Below, in pieces: positions 1-6,680 of a stretch of 9,737 nucleotides of DNA. Position 1 is the stretch's first letter. Each line of letters begins with the position of its first letter. The translations under genes were made by a program, and so were the position numbers. The DNA is taken from the NCBI GenBank assembly GCA_030641535.1, contig DAOWHG010000061.1:1-9737 (forward strand). Reading direction: 5' to 3'. The notes under the pieces were generated by a model, which saw only the letters and a program-made list of their open reading frames with translations, was not told the origin of the DNA and searched no databases. The stretch comes from Mycoplasmatota bacterium. GTDB lineage: Bacteria > Bacillota_I > Bacilli_A > Izemoplasmatales > Izemoplasmataceae.

Positions 1-7
1 ATAGATA

Positions 8-1063
8 TTATTCATAATATTTAGTGACGTATTTCGAAGTCATTAGACTTAAAATTGATGCGTAGGTCAATTTGAACTTCATCGTATCTCCTATCTCGTA
101 AATATTATGTGCATCCCCAACATCGACAATAATATGATCGCTACTGGACCCTATCAAATTTACAACATCATAAGGAATTAGTTCTTCATGATATACATCT
201 TGTTTCCCTATTGCTAAAATAGCTCTTAACATATTACCTTTATCTACAATCTTTGGAACTTTTCCAAATGCATCCATACCAATATCTCCTATTGGATAAC
301 TTGGTTTCTCTTTAATTTCTATTATCTCTGCTTCAAGTGTGAAAACGTCGTTATAAGTATTGTCCAAATAGTTTCCATAGGCTGTTTCACGACCCAAAAC
401 AATCGCCTCTCCTATTCTTATATTATTAATCCCAGAGGGAATTTTATCTTCTAATAATATCTCAATATTACTTGAATTTCCACCACTTATAATTTCCAAT
501 TTAATCTCAAATTCCTTTTCGATTAATTCTTTATAATCTACAAGTTTTTGAAGAATTTCAGTTGAAGGAATTATTCCACCGTAACAAGTCAAATTTGTCC
601 CTATTCCTTTTAACTTTATATTACTCATACTTAACATCTTTCTAACAGTATCAATTACTTCATTTTCATCATAAATACCTTCTCTTAAATCACCTAGGTC
701 AATCATCAAAATTACACCATGAATTCTATCTAGTTCTTGCGCATATTTGTTTAATTCTTTTATAACTGATATCTCAGAATTTAGTGATATATCTGCATGT
801 ATAACGATTCTTTTCGCATCTCCGATAGAAGGCAATCTTAAAAGGACTTTTGGTATCACTGATGCAATCCCAATTAAGTTCTCAATTCTTGAATCAGAAA
901 TATAATCAACATTTTCCTCAATTATAATATTCATCAATTCTAAATCAGCACAAAAAACCTTCGATACCGCCATCATAGATAATCCTTTATCATGACAAGT
1001 GTCAAGTAAATATCTCAAATTATGTCTAAATTTTTCTTTATTAATAATTATTCTAGGATACAT
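8..1063 (-). CDS. orr: Ornithine racemase (PLP-dependent, alanine-racemase-like fold)
   Basis: Cytoplasmic enzyme that interconverts L- and D-ornithine and so supplies the D-ornithine used by OraS-OraE. The protein begins MYPRIIIN and carries the fold-type III PLP motif MMAVSKVFCAD; the lysine of SKV (about residue 35) is the expected Schiff-base lysine. A glycine/serine/asparagine loop (SGGNSSN) and an RIGEAIVLGRET stretch later in the chain fit phosphate binding and the end of the barrel domain. The frame is open up to TTG at 1075 (355 aa), but I prefer ATG at 1063 (351 aa). It sits 4 nt after the TGA of the upstream ATPase gene, with GAGTG (in AGAATTGAGTGATAAAATG) as a weak ribosome site 7 nt away, and MYPRIIIN looks like a natural family start. 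The stop is TAA at 8-10. It is the last operon gene visible; the window ends 7 nt later, so any terminator or further genes lie outside. A broader-specificity amino-acid racemase is possible, but context strongly favours ornithine. Confidence 0.92.
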   Translation of the reverse strand: MYPRIIINKEKFRHNLRYLLDTCHDKGLSMMAVSKVFCADLELMNIIIEENVDYISDSRIENLIGIASVIPKVLLRLPSIGDAKRIVIHADISLNSEISVIKELNKYAQELDRIHGVILMIDLGDLREGIYDENEVIDTVRKMLSMSNIKLKGIGTNLTCYGGIIPSTEILQKLVDYKELIEKEFEIKLEIISGGNSSNIEILLEDKIPSGINNIRIGEAIVLGRETAYGNYLDNTYNDVFTLEAEIIEIKEKPSYPIGDIGMDAFGKVPKIVDKGNMLRAILAIGKQDVYHEELIPYDVVNLIGSSSDHIIVDVGDAHNIYEIGDTMKFKLTYASILSLMTSKYVTKYYE

Positions 1064-1067
1064 TTTA

Positions 1068-2438
1068 TCACTCAATTCTTAAAGAGTTTTTTAGCAATTT
1101 TATTGCAATCTCTGGATATTTTAAAGATAAAACTCCAACAGATGCAAGAATATAATCAGAATCTCTTAAAATCACAACGTTCTTCCTTGGTAATAGTTTC
1201 GTTGGATTTTTCTTAATATAATCTAAAACGATACTCTCAGTATTATCTAGATTAATTAGCGCTCCTCCAGTTAGAATAATATACTCAATTTGAGTTAAGT
1301 CTTTTCCTTCAGGAATAATTTTAAGCCCTGAAGAAGTATATACTCTTTTTAAATCTCCAACATGTCTATCGAGCGCTAATTGTGTACATTTTTTAGTTAA
1401 CACGAAAACAAGATCTCTTTCCTGTTTGTTCTTTGGAATGTATGTGTAATCAACTAACAACTCTTTCAAGTCTTCACTCGTAACGGATATATTGTTTACT
1501 ATCTCATCTTTATTGAACAATTTTAGAACATTAGAATGATTTATAAAAACCCCTAAATCACCTTCTACAGTTCGTTTTGAAAGTGGTTCTCCTTCTTGAA
1601 AATCTAAAAAATCATCACTTGGAACCGAAACTGAATGAATGTCAGTAGTGGCTCCACCAACATCGATTGTCATAACATTCCCAAGATTTTCTTTTAGAAT
1701 CATCGTTGATTCCATTACACTTCCAGGAGTTGGCATAATTTTTTGATTTACCATATCAAAAATATGATTCATTCCTTTTGCGTGAATTATGTTTTCTTCA
1801 AATGTTTCATATATTACTTTCCTCAAAGGAAGAATATTCAAATAATCAACTCTTGGATAGACATTTTCAACAATTCTTAAATATTGCTCTTTGTCTAAGT
1901 TTCTAAAGTGATCATTAATCTCATCGTGATTTTCAATATTTCCAGCATAAATTATCGGGATTTTTAAATCGAGTTCTAATACCTTCTTAATATTGTACAA
2001 TGCAGTTTCTTTTTCTCCAAAATCTGTCCCACCTGCAATTAAAATAATATTTGGATTAATATCAATTATTTTAGCTAAATCCTGTTTTGTAATTTTGTTT
2101 GCAGTTATCAGGTGAATATTCGCTCCAGCATTTAACGCAGCTTCTTTAGAGGCTCTTACAGTCATTTCATAAACAAGCCCGTGAACAGTCATTCTTAACC
2201 CGCCTGCAGCACTACTTGAAGCAAACATTTCATCATACTCAATCTTATCTACTTTTAGATAACCAGAAAGGTCTTCAATTGCTAATTGAAGTCCATTTAC
2301 TACATCTGTATCTACTGTAGTATTTGCTACACCTCTACCTAAAAACAGAGGTTCTTGATTATGTATATTAAAAGCATTTACGATTGTGGTAGTTGAACCA
2401 ATTTCTGCGACTAAAACATCAATCTTCATTGGTTTCAT
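1068..2438 (-). CDS. GlmL/MutL-family ATPase of the ornithine degradation cluster (putative aminomutase reactivase)
   Basis: Actin/Hsp70-like (ASKHA) ATPase of the GlmL/MutL family, full length at about 456 aa. Visible nucleotide-binding elements in order are AEIGSTTT (residues 11-18, phosphate-1), IAGGTDFG (134-141), IDVGGATTDIHSV (258-270, phosphate-2) and ILTGGAL (388-394, adenosine motif). GlmL proteins are encoded beside the B12-dependent glutamate mutase, and the homologue in ornithine clusters is usually named GlmL-related ornithine degradation protein. Its position directly after oraE makes a chaperone or cofactor-exchange role for the adenosylcobalamin enzyme likely, but this is inference. 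The start is uncertain. ATG at 2438 overlaps oraE by 20 nt, while ATG at 2429 (giving MKIDVLVAEIGS) overlaps by 11 nt. Neither has a clear Shine-Dalgarno site, so translation is probably coupled to oraE. The stop TGA at 1068-1070 lies just ahead of orr. Confidence 0.9.
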   Translation of the reverse strand: MKPMKIDVLVAEIGSTTTIVNAFNIHNQEPLFLGRGVANTTVDTDVVNGLQLAIEDLSGYLKVDKIEYDEMFASSSAAGGLRMTVHGLVYEMTVRASKEAALNAGANIHLITANKITKQDLAKIIDINPNIILIAGGTDFGEKETALYNIKKVLELDLKIPIIYAGNIENHDEINDHFRNLDKEQYLRIVENVYPRVDYLNILPLRKVIYETFEENIIHAKGMNHIFDMVNQKIMPTPGSVMESTMILKENLGNVMTIDVGGATTDIHSVSVPSDDFLDFQEGEPLSKRTVEGDLGVFINHSNVLKLFNKDEIVNNISVTSEDLKELLVDYTYIPKNKQERDLVFVLTKKCTQLALDRHVGDLKRVYTSSGLKIIPEGKDLTQIEYIILTGGALINLDNTESIVLDYIKKNPTKLLPRKNVVILRDSDYILASVGVLSLKYPEIAIKLLKNSLRIE

Positions 2439-4635
2439 TCATTGTATTAAATTTATCTAAAATGAAGCTTGCAATTTGCAATCCTTTTGTTCCTCTACCA
2501 AATCCTTGATCCATATGATTTTTTCTTGCTATTTCCGGAGTTACTTGTGTTCCTCCTGCGATCAAAATCAATTTATCGCGAACACCCTTTTCAACAGCAT
2601 AATTATGTAACTTCTTCATACTTTTATAATGTATCCCGTCATGAGAAATAATTGTCGACATCATTATTACATTTGATTTAGTTTCTATTGCTGCATCAAC
2701 AAATTTTTCGATTGGAACACTTGTTCCTAAATACTCATATTTTATTCCGTATTTTTCTACTCCACCATGTTTGATGTCTAAAACTTCTCTTATTCCAACA
2801 CTATGTTCATCATTTCCAGCAGTTCCTGCAACCACCTTAATAGGATGCTTTTTAACATACTCAATAATTTCATCTTCTGAGTGAACAGCAATTATTTCAG
2901 GAAGCACCAATTTATCAATTTCTATATCAAAATTGAAAGTACCTTTAATTTGAATTCTTGTTCCTTCACTTGGATGCAATACTTCCTTATGAATAACTTC
3001 AACATCAGTTAAATTCATTTTATTTCCAGTTTCTAAAGCAGCTGCCTCTGCTATTCTTTCATTAGCAGAGAAGAATAAATCAACAACGACTGTTCCATCT
3101 CCTAGCCATTCAACTTCAGGTTTTAACATGTTTCCAGATCTATATTTTTCCGACTTATCCATACGCAAATATACATTGTCTGTATCGTCTAATTCATCAA
3201 TAAATTTTATCATATTTGGTTTTTCAAACGTGCATCCACCAATCAATTTTGATGGGTCATCTACAAATTCTTTATTATATTGCGAAACATTATTATATCC
3301 ATAATGTGCTGTTACAGGAGCCATATAATCATCATCTCTTTTTATAACTGTTCCAGCTCCTACACCACCATTAATATCTCTGCTAATTCCATCACCATTT
3401 CTTGCAGGATACTCTCCACTATCAACAAACATTCCTGCTTCAACAGCTTTAAAATATCCTCCCATTTCAATGATTTCTTCCATCATTAAAACAGAACGTT
3501 CTTGTATTTCGCGCTTCTTATCTTGCAAATATCCTTCATCTCTTAAATTAACCATAGATAATAAATCATCCATGCCAACCATAGCTTGTTTTGCAGTATC
3601 TAAGGCTTCAATATTATAAATATGCCAAGGTACGTTTCTTCCTTCATCAGGAGTAATAGTACTTTGTATATCAGCACTTGTTAAACGTGATATCAATAAA
3701 TTTAAGACATGAGTAACAGTGGCTTCTCTAGTTGAAGAATCCATGTATTTCGTATTCATTTGTGCTCTCATTTTATAATCACTTAAGAATTCTCTTAAGG
3801 CAACTGCATATGGTAAATTGAGTTTAATGTCTGGAGTTGGAGAAGCAGCAGGAGGTACTGTAGAAAGACAAATATTTTCTTTCTTAATTCCCACTTTCTC
3901 ACTAAATTTAGAATTAATTATATGTTGCACTAATAATTCTGGCATAACTTTCCAGGCATCTCTTGCAGTGGCATTTGCATTATGAGCTCCATCAATTTGA
4001 GCCATCTCTGCATATGCCATAATTTTTTTACTTTCTGCAGCATCTACAAAACTTCTAATAGCATTTATATTTCTGTATAAAATATTATATTGAGGATCTT
4101 GATGTGCTCCATTTACTCCTTCTTCAGTAAATAAAACAGCAATTTCCGGACCAGCCACTCCTGATACATAAGAATGATAATTTATTGGTCTTCCAACTTC
4201 TTCTTCAATAATATCCAAAGCTTTTCTTTGTGCTCTTAATTGTTTTCTAGTTATTGGTATTCCCCCAATTCCTTGAGGAGTTCCTTCTAATAGTCCATCA
4301 ATATGAGATTGTCCTGCAGTTCTAATAACCATAATGTGATCAGCACCATGATAAGCAGCCATTCTCATTCTTCTAATATCATCTTCAAATCTTCCAGATG
4401 CGATTTCAGTAGTAATAACTGCATCAGGTTGAGGATCAATATTTTTTAAACCTCTAGCACTTGGAAGTGCAACAAAATTCTTAAGACCCGGGCTAGCTTG
4501 TTCATATGTGAACTCCCCAATCTTTTGCGGAGACACTTCTCTCCATATCCATCCACGGCGTTTTGGATGATAGTTCTCAATGTCTTTTAGTATTTCTCTA
4601 ATATCTAATTTATCATTAGGTTTTATATTATTCAT
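2419..4635 (-). CDS. oraE: D-ornithine 4,5-aminomutase, large subunit (AdoCbl- and PLP-binding)
   Basis: Catalytic subunit of the radical enzyme that moves the delta-amino group of D-ornithine to C4, giving 2,4-diaminopentanoate. It is full length (738 aa). The long N-terminal part corresponds to the TIM-barrel domain that holds the adenosylcobalamin upper ligand. The C-terminal Rossmann-like domain (about 595-735) carries the base-off/His-on cobalamin motif D609-E-H611-S-V-G614, with H611 as the expected cobalt ligand. Lys622, 11 residues after that histidine in VLDIKHGG, is the expected PLP Schiff-base lysine, and the same 11-residue spacing is known for the Clostridium sticklandii enzyme. 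LGTSVP (636-641) and LIAGGTQVTPE (691-701) fit the rest of the cobalamin domain. The start ATG overlaps the end of oraS by 8 nt (ATGAATAA). The nearest GGAG lies about 13 nt upstream, too far to be ideal, which points to coupling with oraS. The stop TGA lies inside the following ATPase gene. Confidence 0.97.
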   Translation of the reverse strand: MNNIKPNDKLDIREILKDIENYHPKRRGWIWREVSPQKIGEFTYEQASPGLKNFVALPSARGLKNIDPQPDAVITTEIASGRFEDDIRRMRMAAYHGADHIMVIRTAGQSHIDGLLEGTPQGIGGIPITRKQLRAQRKALDIIEEEVGRPINYHSYVSGVAGPEIAVLFTEEGVNGAHQDPQYNILYRNINAIRSFVDAAESKKIMAYAEMAQIDGAHNANATARDAWKVMPELLVQHIINSKFSEKVGIKKENICLSTVPPAASPTPDIKLNLPYAVALREFLSDYKMRAQMNTKYMDSSTREATVTHVLNLLISRLTSADIQSTITPDEGRNVPWHIYNIEALDTAKQAMVGMDDLLSMVNLRDEGYLQDKKREIQERSVLMMEEIIEMGGYFKAVEAGMFVDSGEYPARNGDGISRDINGGVGAGTVIKRDDDYMAPVTAHYGYNNVSQYNKEFVDDPSKLIGGCTFEKPNMIKFIDELDDTDNVYLRMDKSEKYRSGNMLKPEVEWLGDGTVVVDLFFSANERIAEAAALETGNKMNLTDVEVIHKEVLHPSEGTRIQIKGTFNFDIEIDKLVLPEIIAVHSEDEIIEYVKKHPIKVVAGTAGNDEHSVGIREVLDIKHGGVEKYGIKYEYLGTSVPIEKFVDAAIETKSNVIMMSTIISHDGIHYKSMKKLHNYAVEKGVRDKLILIAGGTQVTPEIARKNHMDQGFGRGTKGLQIASFILDKFNTMNETNED

Positions 4636-4993
4636 AAATTTTAAAATACTCCAATAGATAATTAATCTCGTCGCCGTTACGGATTAATTCTCCTGCTTTT
4701 TCAATGCTTATATCTTTATTTTTGAATAGTGCATATATACAGTTTCCAGCACCTTTTTTTAATAAGTCATTTTCGTTTAAAATATCTACTATTGCTTTTG
4801 TATCAATACTGGAAAATCCCATGCGTAATAAAACACTTCTTTCAATTGATTTTGAAGTGTGTGTATAAGCCATTTCAAGGAGAGGCTCCATCATATCTTC
4901 TGAAAGTTTTAAAAAGTAATTTCGAAGTTCTTTATCACTCATATTTTTCAGATGTGTTCTTCTTGTCTCAAAGTTATCAATTCGTTCTTTCAT
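4628..4993 (-). CDS. oraS: D-ornithine 4,5-aminomutase, small subunit
   Basis: Small partner of OraE (121 aa, usual size for OraS), required for aminomutase activity. It is a charged, mainly helical soluble protein with no signal peptide or membrane segment. The N-terminal part (FETRRTHLKNMSDKELRNYF) and the central LLRMGFSS region are typical of the OraS family as I know it. It has no cofactor motif of its own, which is expected because OraE binds both B12 and PLP. The start ATG at 4993 is well supported by a near-perfect AGGAGGT site 4-5 nt upstream, the strongest ribosome site inside the operon. Its last bases overlap the oraE start by 8 nt, so the two subunits are probably made in a fixed ratio by coupled translation. 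Confidence 0.95.
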   Translation of the reverse strand: MKERIDNFETRRTHLKNMSDKELRNYFLKLSEDMMEPLLEMAYTHTSKSIERSVLLRMGFSSIDTKAIVDILNENDLLKKGAGNCIYALFKNKDISIEKAGELIRNGDEINYLLEYFKIYE

Positions 4994-4997
4994 GACT

Positions 4998-5004
4998 ACC
5001 TCCT
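4998..5004 (-). promoter_or_regulatory. Ribosome binding site of oraS, overlapping the ortB stop codon
   Basis: On the minus strand the sequence AGGAGGT precedes ATG of oraS by 4 nt (5 nt from the AGGAGG core) and overlaps the TAG stop of ortB at 5003-5005. It is close to the full anti-Shine-Dalgarno complement and clearly stronger than the sites of the neighbouring genes. It sets the oraS start and may give the aminomutase pair a high translation rate of its own. Confidence 0.85.
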
Positions 5005-6385
5005 ATTTCATTAATTCTTTAACTTCCTCTATATCTATTCTCAACTCTTCGCTTAAATACTTAAAGTCTAGCGATGACAATACCATATCTTTATATCTCT
5101 TCAAATATGTCTTTTTTAGGTCATTTAAATCAATATTCTGATGGCACAGGTAACTTCCATCTTGTGGAATAATAATATTTTGTCCAGGAATCTCTTTTCT
5201 TGGATCCCCAAATTTAAGCTCAACACCATTCTTTCTTGCGAAAGATAGTTGAGGTAGTATATGTTTCCCTGCACCTGTATATTCTGTTTCTTGAACAACA
5301 ATAATTTCATTATCTTTCATTGTTTGAGCCAAGCTAAAGGCAGCTGCTAAACTAGTATTTCCTGCCGGACCTCTTTCCATACCTTCAAGAATTGCAAGGG
5401 CTTCAGTCATAAAGAAAACACTTCCTTGATTTACCATTACATATTTGTCCATATATCTTAAAGGTCTTGCTGCGCTTCTTGGAACATCAGATCTATCAGG
5501 AAAAACAGCAAATGGAATTCCAAACCCAGTATGTCCTGTCGTAAAAGACTTACGATTAAAATCAATATCAGATGCCATATGTAGACCATATAAATTTACA
5601 CTCGCACCAATCACTAATGTTTCTGTCGCTCCCGCATCTTTTAACCCTCTTGCAGTCCCAGTTAGGTTTCCTCCTCCAGCATTTGTCACTACAACAACTT
5701 CGGGATACTTCCCAATTTTCTCCATCAGTTCTTCAGCAATTTCGTGACCTAATGTTTCAATCCCTTTTACTCCATAAGGAGAATACAGAGATGCATTGAA
5801 ATATCCTGTTTCACCTATCAATTTTAAGAACTGATAAAACAACTCAGGTCCCACAGATAATTGAACAACCTCAGCTCCATAAGCTTCACATTTTCTTGCT
5901 TTTTCAAGAATCTCAGGTTGACTTACATTTCTTGAGTCAAAACACTCCTGAACAATTATACACTTTAATCCTGCTTTTGCTGCTAACGCAGCTACTGCAG
6001 CTCCATAATTTCCACTTGTAGCAGCAATAATCCCCTTAAATCCAAGTTCTTTAGCTTGATTAACTGCAAGCACAGCTCTACGCGCCTTAAAAGAACCACT
6101 TATATTAGCTGCTTCATCTTTAAGAAATATTCTAGCTCCATATCCTTTTTTTGCATATTTTCTAGCGTAGTTAGTAATATTCTTAAGTTCTACAAGAGGA
6201 GTATTACCTATCATATTTTCATTCTGGATTTTTACTATTTTTTCAATATCATATCCTTGATCATTCATCATATATTCAAAATCAAAACCAATACCTTCAA
6301 TCTCATACTTGTTGTAATCGAGACCAATTGATGTCTTCATTATTTCGTTTTTTTGATTCATTAATTCTTGATATTTATTACTCAT
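5003..6385 (-). CDS. ortB: 2-amino-4-oxopentanoate thiolase, beta (PLP-binding) subunit
   Basis: Catalytic subunit of the thiolase that cleaves 2-amino-4-oxopentanoate with CoA to acetyl-CoA and alanine. It has a threonine-synthase/tryptophan-synthase-beta fold (fold-type II PLP enzyme). Numbered from the preferred start: SGSFKARRA at 96-104, with Lys100 as the expected Schiff-base lysine; TSGNYG at 123-128, an asparagine loop over the PLP ring; and NAGGGNLTG at 235-243, the glycine-rich phosphate loop. A serine/threonine/glycine loop (GNTSLA) follows near 342-347. The frame is open to an ATG at 6406 (467 aa) with three further in-frame ATGs. I prefer ATG at 6385 (460 aa, MSNKYQELM), because GGTG lies 6 nt upstream and it gives an 8-nt overlap with ortA (ATGAGTAA), the same arrangement as at two other junctions here. 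The stop TAG is 9 nt before oraS. Confidence 0.95.
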   Translation of the reverse strand: MSNKYQELMNQKNEIMKTSIGLDYNKYEIEGIGFDFEYMMNDQGYDIEKIVKIQNENMIGNTPLVELKNITNYARKYAKKGYGARIFLKDEAANISGSFKARRAVLAVNQAKELGFKGIIAATSGNYGAAVAALAAKAGLKCIIVQECFDSRNVSQPEILEKARKCEAYGAEVVQLSVGPELFYQFLKLIGETGYFNASLYSPYGVKGIETLGHEIAEELMEKIGKYPEVVVVTNAGGGNLTGTARGLKDAGATETLVIGASVNLYGLHMASDIDFNRKSFTTGHTGFGIPFAVFPDRSDVPRSAARPLRYMDKYVMVNQGSVFFMTEALAILEGMERGPAGNTSLAAAFSLAQTMKDNEIIVVQETEYTGAGKHILPQLSFARKNGVELKFGDPRKEIPGQNIIIPQDGSYLCHQNIDLNDLKKTYLKRYKDMVLSSLDFKYLSEELRIDIEEVKELMK

Positions 6386-6680
6386 TTTCATCACCATACA
6401 TATCATTCTTAATGATATCCCTTAATTCTAAAATTTCAGGGATAAAATCCCCATAAGAATGTTTATAAGGTGGTGTTGCTTCTTTAAGTCTTCCGGTTTC
6501 ATATCTTCCGGTTATTGTCTTAATTGTTACTATGTCAAAGAGATCAGCATCTTCTTCTAAAAACCCTTTAACCCACATCTTAAAAGGGACTAAAGCAGTT
6601 TCTTTAGGAAGGTTTTTGCTTCTTTCTTTAGGTTCAAAGATTGTTTTTCTAATCCGTACATAAGTACCTTTATCAATCAT
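6378..6680 (-). CDS. ortA: 2-amino-4-oxopentanoate thiolase, alpha subunit
   Basis: Small (100 aa) partner of OrtB in the CoA-dependent thiolytic cleavage that ends ornithine oxidation. The protein is soluble and has the family's characteristic opening (KGTYVRIRKTIFEP), a central VPFKMWVKGFLEEDADLFD segment and TGRYETGRLKEATPPY near residues 58-73, probably a small beta-rich domain. The start ATG at 6680 has a purine-rich GAGAGGAAG ribosome site 6 nt upstream. It overlaps the end of the channel gene by 8 nt (ATGATTGA), and its own TAA overlaps ortB by 8 nt. OrtA has no cofactor motif; the PLP is bound by OrtB. Identification rests on sequence resemblance plus its invariable place just ahead of ortB. 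Confidence 0.93.
   Translation of the reverse strand: MIDKGTYVRIRKTIFEPKERSKNLPKETALVPFKMWVKGFLEEDADLFDIVTIKTITGRYETGRLKEATPPYKHSYGDFIPEILELRDIIKNDMYGDENE

Noticed and set aside
2419..4993. The mutase genes might encode lysine 5,6-aminomutase (KamDE) instead
   Set aside because: KamD and KamE are roughly 520 and 260 aa, whereas here a 121-aa small subunit pairs with a 738-aa large subunit carrying both cofactor sites, and ord, ortAB and orr flank it.
5445..5799. Two overlapping plus-strand open frames opposite ortB
   Set aside because: They cover the reverse complement of the conserved PLP loop region of ortB and show no protein-like pattern of their own.
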